A stretch of 64,000 nt of DNA, from NCBI GenBank assembly GCA_942159475.1, contig OW804094.1:56044966-56108965 (forward strand), written 5' to 3'. Shown piece after piece: positions 36,001 through 43,950 of the stretch. The notes under the pieces were generated by a model that saw nothing but the letters and a program-made list of their open reading frames with translations, was not told the origin of the DNA and did not search any database. The position numbers and the translations under genes are program-made. Source of the DNA: Sthenelais limicola (taxonomy: Eukaryota > Annelida > Polychaeta > Phyllodocida > Sigalionidae). Positions within the stretch are counted from its first letter, which is position 1, and every line of letters starts with the position of its first letter.

Positions 36001-39000
36001 TTTATGCAATGTGCCCCTTTGGAAAAGAAGAAAAGTCAATAAGGTTGAGGACTTAATATGTTATAACAGAGTAAAAAACAAAAACGAGATTCTGTGTGAT
36101 TTTAACATTAGAATTAATTTCCTTGAAGAGCTAAGCTTAAAAGGGAAAATACCGAAACACTGGCTCGAAATTGTTGCAACGGGTGAAATCACAAGTTATA
36201 AAGATGAACTTCTATGCCAAATCGGCGAGAAAGAAATTGACATATTGACTGTGCACACTAAAACAATGTACAATGCCATAAAAGATGTATTATATTCAAA
36301 CGATGAAAGAAATAGCGACTGGCACGCAAAATTCCTAGCTAAAGATATTGACATATCTAACCTTGAATTCGAAATATGGTATAAAACCCCATTTAAATGC
36401 ACGAGAGATGTTAGGTTGCAGTCATTTCAGTATCAGATACTAAATAAATTGATCGTATGTAACGTGCATCTGAGTGACATGCGAATTGTACCGTCCAATC
36501 TATGTAGATATTGTGACTCTGTCGACGACTTGTTTCATTTTTTTATTGAATGTGAAAAAACATGTAATTTTTGGCACAGCTTAAAAAACTGGGCTAAAAA
36601 CAATCAATGGTTGGATGAGGAGATATCAAATGACCTGAACGCGGTTTTCATGATACTTGGCATACCTAATTTAGATGAGGAATATCGTATTTGGAATTAC
36701 ATATTAATATATGCTAAGTTTTATATTTACAAGACCAAGTTGTTTGGCCAGAACAATATATGTTTCTTTGCCTTCCTCAGAGAATTAAAAGGCAAGTTGA
36801 GAACGCTTCATGATAGCTCATTTATGAACCCGTCCCACAAAAGAGAATGGAACACATGGATTGAATTCTACGAAAACCTGTAAAATTTGTTTCCTTGAAA
36901 CCATGTCGCGCAGCTAACATTCCTTATATGCCATACTAAAAGGTGACGATAATCAACCATCCATGGTTCGACATGCTAACAACACAAAGATAGGTTATCA
37001 ATATAATATGTTCATATGAGACAAAAAACTTTGCGTTGTGAAAATATTGTTTATTAACACCTGATTATACATGTACAGCAAACAACAACCGATGCAGAAA
37101 GTGAAAAGGTGTAATGTAAAAATGTGTTATACACCTTGAAAGAAGAGAATCTGTTGATAAACTGAATAAAGACCAGATGTTTGGCAAAAAAAAAAAAAAA
37201 TATTTTCTATTTTAATGATACAAAGTTCGACATGAAGTGTCAGTTTAAGATGTAATTTGGGTGTGAGTGTGTTCTGGTGGTTTTATACCAACTGAAAATA
37301 CTTTATAATTACCCACTACCGAGTAGCTAAATAAGGCCCATAAACATTATGTTTCCTGACATCCCTCCAATTGAACCCTGACAACTTTTTATTTTTTTAT
37401 ATGAGTCCTGAAAAAGTATACATATTATCAGAGCTTACAATGTGGGGAACAGTTTGGTACAACTGTCACTTCTTAGAAATTATGTTTGACGGCCAAGTTG
37501 CCATGGCAACTGTTTCTGAAAAAATTTGAAATTGTCAAAACATAAGGACCTTGTGGCAATCAAATCTGTCCTATTTCCTGAAAAATTGATGAAAACTATT
37601 TTTTTCTCTCCAAGTTGTGGTAAACGATTTTCCTCATCTGTTGATATATCACATATGTGATTCCAATATTGTCACGAGGACTGAAAACAGTATGAGTCAA
37701 GGGTCGAAATGGTAAAAGATTTCAGCATGGTTTTGGGAGACATCAGGGATGAGCAAACATCTTGTCTGTAATCAGAATGATAGACCACCCAGATCATTTT
37801 ATGATTAAGTCTGATGTCCAAATTTCATTGATGACATGATGTATTGTAGATATCAAATTCTCAAATAATTGGCTCTAGGAAGAAATGAAAGCAAATTAAA
37901 CTAATGTAAACTCAATTGGAATACTAGTTGAATGGCAAATATAGCCCAAAATATGGCCAGAGTGATGACATTACCAAATAATGGAGAATAGTTATACTTA
38001 GTTGGTTGCCATGGTTACATCAGTGATTTCAATAAAAAAATAATTAAAGTTTGGTTTTAGAATTATAAGTATACCAAATTATAAGTTACACATTCCGGAT
38101 TAAAGGGTACAATTTTATATTTCTATAAGTGTCCTTGTCATGGGCCTTATTTAGTGCAATTACCTTATAGTTTAACGAACGCAGAGGTAGATTTTCAGAA
38201 TAATGTACTCCTGCAGTGGCCATGGGCAGGTAACACCTGCCTAATATATGGGGACAAGAAAACAAAGTAAAAGGTTACAGTGCTTTTATTACCCAATGTG
38301 GTAATCCTCCAGATAGTCGTATAGTCTGTAACATTATAACTTTCGAGTGGCAATATTTCTTTGATGGGGATGTGTGGAAGACGGAAAGCCAATTTAAGAT
38401 TTATACATTGATCATATATAACAAGCACTGACCATATTTCCATGTATTGTTAATTCTGCAGTATGTTTCATATGATCAGATTTAAGTTACTGATACTTCA
38501 TTGATCTGATGTATATATTCAAAGCAGCAGTGAATTTAGTTATCAGTATCAGTAATATCAATATTTGATACCTTCTCATTTCCCTTTACAGCTTAGTACA
38601 TTTCCTGTTAGATGAGATTGTTGGCAGCACAGTTCATCGATGTCTAGATGCGGTTACTATGGAACCCAGTGTATGTATCATGATAAACTTCATTTATACC
38701 TATGGCATCTAAAGTGGATTATGCATTCTATCTTTGAAGTTTAAATAATTTGAATGATTTACTTCATTAATATTCATATCTCATAAATCCTATGTCTATT
38801 TATTGGCACTAATATTGAACTAACCTCACCAATGCAAATACCATGAAAATATGCAAAGCTTGTTCACAGTTCTAATCTTATCTATTAACATTATTTGTTT
38901 ACTTAATTCTCCTTTTCAAATTGACAAGTTAATTTTCTTTATAAGCGTGATACCTGATTTCCCTCTGAAGAACGTTTGGATTTCTTGCGTATTATTTGTG

Positions 39001-40281
39001 TGTGATTGCATTGATTTTCGTTTTCATAGCTGTGTTTGTATTTATCATGATATTTGGACATTCTTAAACAAAAAGGCATTTTTCCTCTCTGAATAATTGT
39101 GATAAATTGGACAGCATATTACTTGATGTTTTCAGGATGCCTTCATATATTATAGAGACCAATCATTTCCTTTTGAAATTGATGGTGAGATAGAAAAATC
39201 AATTCTACCCACACGAATATCTGTCATATAAATGCCTAAGATTTTCGGTACAGTGTAGTATGTTGTCTATTATACCAACTCGTCATGATTATCGGATATA
39301 TCCGAATAATTGATGGGTTTTTGTGTACATGTGTCCATGCTCATCATATGTATTACTTAGCTATACTCAGAGCAGCCTATTACAAAAAGTAATTGCAAGA
39401 AAACATATATAATTATGTACCTTTTGCTGACGAGGAATGAAACATAAGAGGTATATATCCGGAATTATTACTTAGCTATACTCAGAGCAGCCTATTACAA
39501 AAAGTAATTGCAAGAAAACATATACATGTACCTTTTGCCGGCGAGGAATGAAAATATTTAGTGCTCTTTCATAAGAGGTATATATCCGGAATTCTATGCA
39601 CTTAAGTTATATATAATTGCTTCACGGCTCTAACTTTACTCGGCAAAGTAAGCTTTTGAAATGAATTACTTGTGTACATACAAGTTTATCTTGGTTGAGA
39701 CACATCCTACCTGTACCATAAGTTCTCGACAGGTTTGTCGGGAGGGAATCCTATTCTTCAGTCTCCAATCAAGTATCACGATCTCTTGGGGTATTTTTGC
39801 GGCATTCTTCTTTACACGATGATACTTTTTACACTGATATTTATCACAAGACTTCTGTCCTACATCTCTTTATTTAAATCGGTTTTTACGTGTTCACGGG
39901 TGTAAACCTATGGATCAGAATAAGTCTTATCTCTTCTCTTTCGTTTATGGCGGAAGCTGTTTTCATACTAAATTATTATATTTTTTATTGCACATTTTCG
40001 TTATTAGAAAATTAGGATTTGCAACTGCATGAAATTATCATTTACACATAATCGGTCCATATTGATACCAGAAATAATGTAATTGGAGTAAACGCAAATA
40101 TATTTTCTGTCAATTAAACTTTCTTTGGAATTTTACCTTTGATACAGTTGAATGTACTCCCTACACGTCCCAAATGTTTTTCTGAACCCCCCTCCCTTTC
40201 CAGTCTGTTTTATTTCGAATCCTGATCACCTTCAACATTCTTTATCCTCAGGTTGTGGAGTTGATTTGCGAGCGTGGTTGA
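8746..40281 (+). CDS. VPS51: VPS51, GARP/EARP vesicle-tethering complex subunit (23 coding exons)
   Basis: VPS51 joins VPS52, VPS53 and VPS54 or syndetin to form the GARP and EARP complexes, which tether endosome-derived vesicles at the trans-Golgi and at recycling endosomes. Exons: 8746-8764, 14672-14970, 15118-15273, 20089-20162, 20352-20484, 20710-20798, 20962-21042, 21707-21769, 21943-22143, 22662-22791, 23271-23374, 24168-24267, 24527-24627, 25803-25882, 26308-26453, 26791-26913, 27245-27349, 28873-29013, 29817-30046, 30390-30513, 30746-30858, 38592-38670, 40252-40281. Every junction is GT/AG with matching phase. The product is 906 residues, or 791 without exons 7-9, close to the human 782. 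Diagnostic stretches are [20 protein letters not shown] and [13 protein letters not shown] (the N-terminal coiled-coil core), [27 protein letters not shown] and the C-terminal ICERG. Exon 1 carries only the first six codons and part of a seventh; its match is weaker than the others. Confidence 0.95.
8765..11280. other. VPS51 intron 1, left part: repeats and no genes
   Basis: No exon is visible here. A homopolymer patch at about 9057-9121 (a run of C, then a run of G, flanking CACACACC) can fold back on itself. A segment containing TCAACGAAACGGTGCTGG occurs twice, about 68 bases apart (about 9623-9659 and 9690-9728). Further C runs occur near 10036. The open frames in this region come from low-complexity sequence. 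Confidence 0.6.
11306..11974 (-). pseudogene. DIRS-like tyrosine recombinase, probably inactive
   Basis: The 222-codon frame ends with a typical tyrosine-recombinase catalytic end: H165-S-M-R168 ([10 protein letters not shown]), then H189 in AHGTW, W192 and Y200 (VMAYL). This enzyme would integrate the circular DNA form of a DIRS-like retroelement. The N-terminal SAM-like part is present (residues 15-90), and coding-like sequence continues upstream of the first Met to about 12020. The middle is too short. Between [11 protein letters not shown] (about residue 105) and PLFTF (about 130) I do not find the usual first arginine box (LR.SE-like). An internal deletion seems to have removed a catalytic arginine. 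Confidence 0.75.
12362..13624 (-). CDS. DIRS-like gag protein, intact frame
   Basis: This 420-codon frame starts [12 protein letters not shown]. The N-terminus is charged and disordered (residues 1-70), with a lysine/arginine-rich patch ([12 protein letters not shown]), followed by a Pro/Gln-rich middle (about 110-190). A conserved globular part follows (about 205-320: [41 protein letters not shown]). A Cys/His cluster comes near 345-390 ([31 protein letters not shown]) and may bind nucleic acid. The same order appears in the element at 54986-56290, which supports a structural gag function. The intact frame next to a damaged recombinase suggests the deletion is fairly recent, or that the element moves in trans. 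Confidence 0.8.
   Translation of the reverse strand: MPGKKKEAGQGEDNPCRSARTAKPNPRFAEEDQQDGDGEDSSGASDSEEERNRHRKIAKKARQRLLKKKYVSRAQFRGIKTLISQLCKEVQEVKANTAKPGWGQPQSEAHNRAFFTDAIPPKPPVQPGMTSQPPKLPGAGAGVQLPKQPSSAQGALPQAPAQLGQGFATPQQQRMPIIQPIFTPSLEQLPNPNDISSMYRDSEMDPRVGAPRGMLKFALPFSNPESSLPADMYKIVRRDKRELLLAEYVCGFARMVSKLITVNSVPYYMIKHLENLAQDASTFEWDGIRAWSQACMAQINEKQATWADTTHFQFERSHLCWAKTPGGSVPSSATTLSTPCSAFNLNECKETASHSAGSVKLLHSCGFCYFLAKGKEYPHSAKSCNNKARMPEKNGQQGKKGSNQWSTKTQRTPTSSATKN
13640..14671. other. VPS51 intron 1, right end
   Basis: AT-rich intron sequence between the DIRS-like element and exon 2. It ends in a good polypyrimidine tract and AG acceptor (TTCTTTTCAG, ending 14671). I see nothing else in it. 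Confidence 0.6.
16097..17343 (+). mobile_element. Decayed CR1-like LINE fragment
   Basis: Three plus-strand frames carry the reverse transcriptase of a CR1-like [20 protein letters not shown] (near 16198), a degraded finger region with [36 protein letters not shown] (near 16660) and LFADDTVLF (near 16755). The thumb follows ([15 protein letters not shown] near 16970, then [16 protein letters not shown] near 17118). A block between the finger and the VPQG motif is missing and frames change at about 16823 and 17030. Endonuclease and 3' end are absent. It lies sense to VPS51. Confidence 0.8.
17550..17879. repeat. Two adjoining foldback modules
   Basis: In the first module (17550-17695), the strand from TAGCAAGAAC through TATGGCCGAAAACAAC pairs with GTTGTTTTTCGGCCATAC through GCTATTCTTGCT around a short loop near 17627. 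The second (about 17693-17879) has ends containing TTATTCCATGATT and its reverse complement AATCATGGAATAA, with a palindromic TGACGTCA inside at 17780-17787. Neither has an ORF. They look like foldback or MITE-type elements inserted side by side. Confidence 0.65.
18212..19316. repeat. Possible inverted-repeat element with a G run
   Basis: GTTTCATAACTAATAACGG near 18219 faces CTACTAGTTATGAAACAC near 19298, so both ends share a TTTCATAACTA core in inverted orientation. Inside are repeated CTTGAATAAGCGC-type motifs (near 18552, 18571 and 18971) and a long G run (19109-19130). The match between ends is short, so the element call is tentative. Confidence 0.35.
19544..19705. repeat. Long foldback with arms of about 70 bases
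   Basis: The left arm 19544-19615 (starting GGATGTAACTCGG) is nearly the reverse complement of 19635-19705 (ending TTGTTACATCC), around a 19-base loop. Most positions pair over the full arm. Either strand would fold into a long, nearly perfect hairpin. It lies in VPS51 intron 3, about 380 bases before exon 4. Confidence 0.85.
20962..22143 (+). CDS. VPS51: VPS51 exons 7-9: in-frame acidic insert with NPF motif
   Basis: Exons 20962-21042 (81 nt), 21707-21769 (63 nt) and 21943-22143 (201 nt) are all multiples of three and all begin and end in phase 2. Any of them can therefore be skipped without breaking the frame. Exon 6 joined directly to exon 10 gives [20 protein letters not shown], the arrangement in human VPS51. 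The insert adds 115 residues: a short helix-like piece ([13 protein letters not shown]), an acidic stretch ([12 protein letters not shown]) and NNPFSDQE. Exon 7 has a weak donor (GTCGGC). These are probably alternative or lineage-specific exons; transcript data would be needed to show use. Confidence 0.65.
21389..21463. repeat. Short tandem duplication in VPS51 intron 7
   Basis: A unit of about 34 bases with the core TGTGGTTATATCATAT occurs twice in a row, differing at a few positions. Confidence 0.75.
23377..23409. repeat. TTCTA pentanucleotide microsatellite
   Basis: Imperfect repeats of ATTCT/TATTC directly after the exon 11 donor site of VPS51. Confidence 0.8.
24882..24962. repeat. Hairpin in VPS51 intron 13
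   Basis: GTTAACTAACGAGTTGGTT (24882-24900) is the exact reverse complement of 24944-24962. An inner pair, GAATATTG and CAATATTC, lies in the loop. It looks like a small foldback element. Confidence 0.85.
24963..25802. other. Remainder of VPS51 intron 13
   Basis: AT-rich intron sequence up to the acceptor of exon 14. I see no gene or element here. Confidence 0.6.
25922..26064. repeat. Foldback element, copy A
   Basis: It starts TTAAGGGGTTAG and ends CTAACCCGTTTAGAACTGAC. Inside, GTTTGGTGCATGAGGCCCTTT pairs imperfectly with the segment from AGAAAGGGTCAAACG to CCAAAC, giving a hairpin of about 140 bases. A related copy in opposite orientation lies at 27676-27810. Both are in VPS51 introns. Confidence 0.8.
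27033..27096. repeat. (CT)n microsatellite
   Basis: About 30 uninterrupted CT dinucleotides in VPS51 intron 16. Confidence 0.95.
27676..27810. repeat. Foldback element, copy B
   Basis: This is the reverse-orientation relative of the copy at 25922-26064. It starts GTCAGTTCTAAACGGG and ends CTAACCCCTTAA. Its last four bases, TTAA, are also the left TTAA of the inverted-repeat element that follows. Confidence 0.8.
27807..28775. mobile_element. TTAA-flanked inverted-repeat element with internal tandem repeats
   Basis: The ends are TTAAGGTGACTCAGTA (27807-27822) and the exact reverse complement TACTGAGTCACCTTAA (28760-28775). TTAA at both edges fits insertion at a TTAA target. Inside, a unit of about 174 bases, marked by CTGATTTTTGGTGTG near 27961, 28136 and 28309, is repeated about 2.5 times. 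There is no transposase ORF. The element lies in VPS51 intron 17, just before exon 18. Confidence 0.75.
29100..29235. repeat. CT-rich tract in VPS51 intron 18
   Basis: Repeated CTCTCCCTCC / TTTCTCTTCT units, pyrimidine on the plus strand, with no coding meaning. The rest of this intron (29240-29816) shows nothing recognisable. Confidence 0.85.
30904..31685 (+). promoter_or_regulatory. L1/Tx1-like LINE 5' UTR, probable internal promoter
   Basis: This leader precedes ORF1. It contains two copies of GCATGCGCA (31331-31339 and 31580-31588), which resemble the core of NRF1 binding sites, and GC-rich patches such as ATCGCCGCCGG at 31319. LINEs of this group need a promoter downstream of their own start. 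That these motifs act as one is inference. Confidence 0.5.
31686..33065 (+). CDS. LINE ORF1 protein: coiled coil, RRM-like core and C-terminal NADAR domain
   Basis: This intact 459-residue frame starts at ATG 31686. A basic N-terminus (KKRKREGE-like) is followed by a predicted coiled coil (about 30-120). Next comes an L1 ORF1-type RNA-binding core (about 115-225), with LNLVLDGV as a first RRM strand, APVMIRFE as another, and a CTD-like [19 protein letters not shown]. Residues 278-440 read as a NADAR (YbiA-like) domain: [14 protein letters not shown], then E311 in [11 protein letters not shown] with lysine seven residues on, [13 protein letters not shown]400-G-I-G and [17 protein letters not shown] proteins are N-glycosidases acting on riboflavin intermediates or on ADP-ribosylated guanosine. 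LINE ORF1 proteins normally coat the element RNA. The fusion is plain in the sequence; its biochemical role is unknown. Confidence 0.88.
   Translation: MSGQNNSEKRKREGEDTTEGSRKKQITKMAGISNEEIKQMFTDIKEEIKGASTKNTKSIERIDTDNFVRDKRVDELEAAIAKQNDVIDTIQFNMVKKNDYRLVAAEASFVVDEETRLRDKIKELELNLVLDGVSKDNDVEDNMWLKNKVAFVFENGMGVSKAIQYEVSRMGKGKMAPVMIRFECLKDVKNVWEKRSNLEKQLNEHGKRMHWLRKDLPEAIRKRIARARPCVAAARASLRYENVINAHGDVILDNKRFKHDQLEMLPKKFTPAFLAKREDDDTFVFFTKECPLSNHFCARFKIDKRWYFCVEQFLAYSKAMIDDDLQKAESIMELEDAVKCKFALGAYVCDETWNKWEESREEIVIRALKRKVKYNDFIAAYLLSTGDKTIGEASPSMTGWGIGLSLYDPDVLDQEKWNQKGNIMGKAWMAVRDRLREKEAAAGKENEPVTEMEAMDGDV
33123..36883 (+). pseudogene. LINE ORF2: APE endonuclease, reverse transcriptase, Cys-rich end; one frameshift
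   Basis: The first frame (33123-35822, 899 codons) holds the AP-type endonuclease ([39 protein letters not shown]; residues 1-240). The reverse transcriptase follows: [43 protein letters not shown] and F700-A-D-D703 with the catalytic aspartates. A second frame (about 35795-36883) carries the C-terminal part, including the zinc-knuckle-like [17 protein letters not shown]. Continuity of both frames around 35790-35800 points to a one-base indel. ORF2 nicks target DNA and copies the RNA into it. With one lesion in about 1250 codons, this copy is young but probably inactive. Confidence 0.9.
37214..38591. other. Right part of VPS51 intron 21
   Basis: AT-rich intron sequence between the LINE and exon 22. 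I see no gene, clear repeat or element in it. Confidence 0.5.
39352..39595. repeat. Tandem duplication in VPS51 intron 22
   Basis: A unit of about 115-130 bases starting ATTACTTAGCTATACTCAGA and ending TATATCCGGAATT occurs twice in a row. The second copy has a small insertion and a few substitutions. The rest of intron 22 shows nothing recognisable. Confidence 0.85.
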
Positions 40282-40531
40282 ACATCGAAGACCGTCCCCC
40301 AGTGTTGAGGAACCACCCTGGCGTGATCATTCCCCCTTCAGAACCCGGTTTTTGTGGCCATTATGGAAAAGTGACTGAGAATCTAATTTTTGTTCCACAG
40401 CCATAAACTTTGCATGAAATGTGAAGAAAATATCTGAAGTTATATGGGAAATTATAGGCAACCACATGAAACAGCACCATTTACAGAATAACGTTGAGTA
40501 AATATAGTAGTTGTTAAGGAATATAAATAAA
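40282..40531 (+). promoter_or_regulatory. VPS51 3' UTR with candidate poly(A) signal
   Basis: The VPS51 stop codon ends at 40281. The hexamer AATAAA at 40526-40531, about 245 bases downstream, is the best polyadenylation signal in range. Confidence 0.5.
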
Positions 40532-41763
40532 TACATATAATATATCGAACTGATGCTACGTGTTATATAAGATATAGATGCATTCTATGACCGACATTTT
40601 ATATCACGATCGGCGGTTGTATACCATGGAACATTTTTTTCTAAAATTGAGACGTGATATAAACAAAATGTAACTTGAGTAGAGGTCTATATACGATGCC
40701 CACAAGGAAAATCAGAATGTTTCAAATGTGGATTTACACAAATCGTGTGGAATACTACCCCTATGTTACAGACGATTAAGTAGATGTTCATGTTTCTTCT
40801 GGTCAGAAAGGGGCATGGAGGGTTGGCATTGGCATGGTTATGACATGCGCGATCCGAACAGTTGGTATGGGCTACATTATATTAGATAAGAGTTTATTGG
40901 CTGTTATAAAAAACAACTAACTCCTATTCACAGAATATTCTAAGTACAAGAATGATATTGTACCAATCTGTAGGACAATATTAATTCCTCCCCCCCCCCT
41001 ATTCACGCGACACATAGATCCAAAGTTAGAACAAACCTTTGATATACTGGATATTATTCATTATATGATTCAATACATAGGGTAAGTAAGGGTAAGGGGA
41101 TAGAAGTGTCTCCGGCCTTCTTTTTTTGTTCATACACAAATCTTAATTTCCTTAGAAGCAATATCTTTTATTAATAACAAAAACAAAAATGTTAACATTC
41201 ATCCATGTAAATTCTTTAATTCTATATATATAGTGCTTCATCAGAATATGGTGGTAAAAACTATCATGAAAAATTGTTGTTTGTACATATGATTCGCAAC
41301 CGCTTTATCTGCAAAGTTATAAAACGTTTATGGCTGGAATGTAAATTGTAAATATATGGTGTGATCGACTTTTATGCCCTTAGATAAAAATAAAACGTTA
41401 CATAACTCATATACATTGGTTGATTATATTGTTTTTATGACATAGATATTCTGGTTGATAGCTTGCTGATAATCTCAGAAACGCGAATTAGAAGCATCCC
41501 CAATTCTTCATTAAAAACGTAGAATAATACAATAGTCATACATGTTCTGACTTGTTAAGAAAATATATATTTTGTTTAATATTTTCAAAACTTTAACATA
41601 TAATATATATATATCTCAAATCATTCTATTTGTAGAATTCTAGAACACATTACGTAAATCTCTACACCCCCAACACTAAAATGAATTAATACTTCGATTA
41701 TCGAGACAATACTTTTCTGCAGGTATATAATCATAAGAGCAAAGGAGATTGAGAAAAAATATG
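40532..41763. other. Intergenic sequence, VPS51 to minus-strand gene
   Basis: The two genes converge here. The stretch is AT-rich, with a C run at about 40988 and no recognisable genes. A possible minus-strand poly(A) signal ATTAAA lies at 41575-41580, about 185 bases after the next gene's stop. Confidence 0.4.
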
Positions 41764-43950
41764 TTATGTTTCCTCTTCCTGACGAGATCCAAGACAGGAA
41801 CAAATACCAGTTAACCTCTTCCATAAGTTCGGCCGTTGTGTCGGTGCCTGTGCACCATTTTCCTCATTCGACAAAGGGATTTGTTCAATTCTATCGTAGT
41901 CAAATCTAATGGAACTACCGTCAAGTCCAATATCTCTCAGACGAGCAACTGTAAATGGCATGTATAGAAATGTTAACGAATTCAAGACGTTTTACGTCAC
42001 GAATTAATAAAGCATTTTACAGAACTGCAAACGGGTTTTAGTAGGTTTTCAATCGCCCATGCGGTATATTGGGAAAATATCGATCCGATTTCATAGTCTG
42101 AGTATCATTCAGAAAAAAATAGATTACTCGATCGTTCAGTGAAATTTCATTGGGTAATCCTGGACATAGATAATTATTTTACAATATCCTGCCAGTGACC
42201 ATTAGGCCTACAACAACCAAAGGCTTTAAGCAAAGTCAAAGAGATGAATTATCGACTAACCATAATAAATAAATATATAGCCATTGGCCCTACTATACAT
42301 AAATATAATTTATGGTTTATAATCTAGTAATGTTACGATGTTTACTCGTCAAATAACAGACCAGCCTCTCCGTGAGCATAGTTTCTGAAGCTCTCCCGTG
42401 GATCATCTTCAGCCACTCCGATTTCTGAAAGCATAATCTTTATCCTCTCAATATCCGCATCAGTGAAAGTGTACTTGTCTTGAAAACATTCCAAAATAAT
42501 ATCAACGTTGGGTAATTTAGGGTCCCTTCTTGGGACGAAAGGTCTGTGTCGAAGGACACGGCGTCGACCAGCTTGCGATGACATCATCGAGTCGCGACGT
42601 TTTCCTGAGCATAAACATATATAAATGAGAATTTCATTTCCTTTGGCTTGCGAATATAATAACTTTCATACAATTTGGTTCATAAACCGCTGCTTAGTCC
42701 ACATAATATATTAAGGAACATAGCTGTGCCTATGAACACAGCCCCGTCACACTGTTAATGTTATAACCTATACCGTATATTATAATATATTAATTTATGG
42801 GATCGTCGTTGGCTATACAAGAAACGTATCAACTCAAGCATGCCGGTGTCATGACGAAAAGTGACCCCCATCGAAAAGTGACCCATGGGTCGATTTTCGG
42901 CAATCGAAAAGTGACCCACCCCATCGAAAATCTACCCCCTCTTCTTTTCTAACTTAATGTTCTGAAATAATATATTACGATGCCTGATATTATATATTAA
43001 TTCAGTTGTTTGATAGATAGTTTAACATAAAGTTTCTAGTGAGTATAATAACTTATAACATAGACATAATAATGTAATGAGAAATAAATATCCGTAATAA
43101 CTGTAATTTCTACCATAACATCTATAGACGCTTCCTAGTTTTAAAATCTAATAAAATAATCTGGATACATAATACCTATTAATAATAACAATTATCCTCC
43201 CTCAGTTTCTACACGGTGAGGGCATTATTACAATAAGCCAGCCTATTATAACACCTAGGGTGATTGAATAGGTGTAACATTTAGCGCGACAATATTCAGG
43301 AGCTAAAACACATTCCATGTTGTTACATTAGCTCCATGTAGCTTCATGATTGCTGACAAATGAACGCTCAATATGGTATAAAAGTTATGTCTATATATCT
43401 CTGCATAAATAGGTGGGTCATTTTTCGATGGGGTGGGTCACTTTTCGATTGCCGAAAAGTGACCCATGGGTCGATTTTCGACGTTCAAAATCGACCCACG
43501 GGTCACTTTTCGACGGGGTCACTTTTCGATATCACACCGGCTTTCCACATAGCGTTTCGAATAGAGTGCTAATGCCAAATGTTTAAATACTGTTGGGGGC
43601 TATAGGGCCTATCGCAAATGAGTATGTAAGCCTTATAGAATGTTGTGACTAGCCTAGGCCTAGTGTCTGTTTTTCTTAGATTTGTTTTCCCCTCTGAGCC
43701 TAGGCCTAGGCTAGGCCTATAGATCTATAGGCTATTGGCCTAGCCTACTAGGCCTAGGGCTAGGCCTATTGTTTAACAAGTAGGCCTATCGAGTATCGTA
43801 GTTATTCTCCCAACTGATCGGTCTAAATATTTGCTTGACTTTAGCATAGTTCATACGCTTAAGTTACAGTTGTCTTACCTGTTAATCAAAAGCTATACAA
43901 TCTTCTGTAAAGGAATTAAGATATTTCCCCCGTGTCTGGCGGCCATTAGA
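41764..43950 (-). CDS. Small unidentified gene (about 150 residues, 2-3 exons)
   Basis: I do not recognise the protein. Read on the minus strand, a probable non-coding exon ends at 43879 with GTAAGA. An exon starting at 42604, after a good acceptor, contains ATG 42587 and 80 codons (MMSSQAGRRRVLRHRP, DIILECFQDKYTFTDADIER, GEAGLLFDE). A last exon from about 41948 to the stop at 41764 reads RLRDIGLDGSSIRFDYDRIE and ends with a Cys-containing GICSCLGSRQEEE tail. The obvious donor (GTAAAC after 42346) and the acceptor before 41948 differ in phase by one base. So the junction is unresolved, or the two exons belong to different transcripts. Both pieces have protein-like composition and sensible splice sites. 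Confidence 0.45.
42842..43541. mobile_element. 700-bp inverted-repeat element built from a GTCACTTTTCGA-type motif
   Basis: The ends are GCCGGTGT (42842-42849) and ACACCGGC (43534-43541). Inverted repeats of about 110-130 bases run inward from each end. They are built from repeated TCGAAAAGTGACCC and its complement, with ACCCATGGGT palindromes, and the last part (ACCCACCCCATCGAAAA) matches almost exactly. The 450-base centre is AT-rich with no ORF. I saw no clear target duplication. It lies in intron 1 of the unidentified minus-strand gene. Confidence 0.8.
43650..43792. repeat. Cluster of AGGCCTA motifs
   Basis: About 140 bases contain six copies of AGGCCTA, most as CTAGGCCTA, plus partial forms such as AGCCTAGG and TTGGCCTAG. 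The motif also occurs singly at many other sites in the window. Confidence 0.8.

Larger units (their letters stand above)
30891..37213 (+). mobile_element. Nearly full-length L1/Tx1-like LINE with 13-bp target-site duplication
   Basis: The element proper is 30904-37200. It is flanked by TATTTTCTATTTT at 30891-30903 and 37201-37213, a perfect target-site duplication that may extend by AA into the poly(A). It starts GGACTTCCGGTT and has a 5' UTR of about 780 bases. ORF1 is at 31686-33065, ORF2 at 33123-36883 with one frameshift, and the 3' UTR carries AATAAA at 37165-37170 and a terminal A run (37186-37200). Gene order, the APE-type endonuclease and RT sequence blocks place it in the L1/Tx1 group. 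It sits sense in VPS51 intron 21. A perfect duplication with almost intact ORFs points to a recent insertion. Confidence 0.93.

Noticed and set aside
38195..39096. Short frames in VPS51 introns 21-22, one hydrophobic (38851-39096)
   Set aside because: They are isolated, in intron sequence, with no start context or family match.
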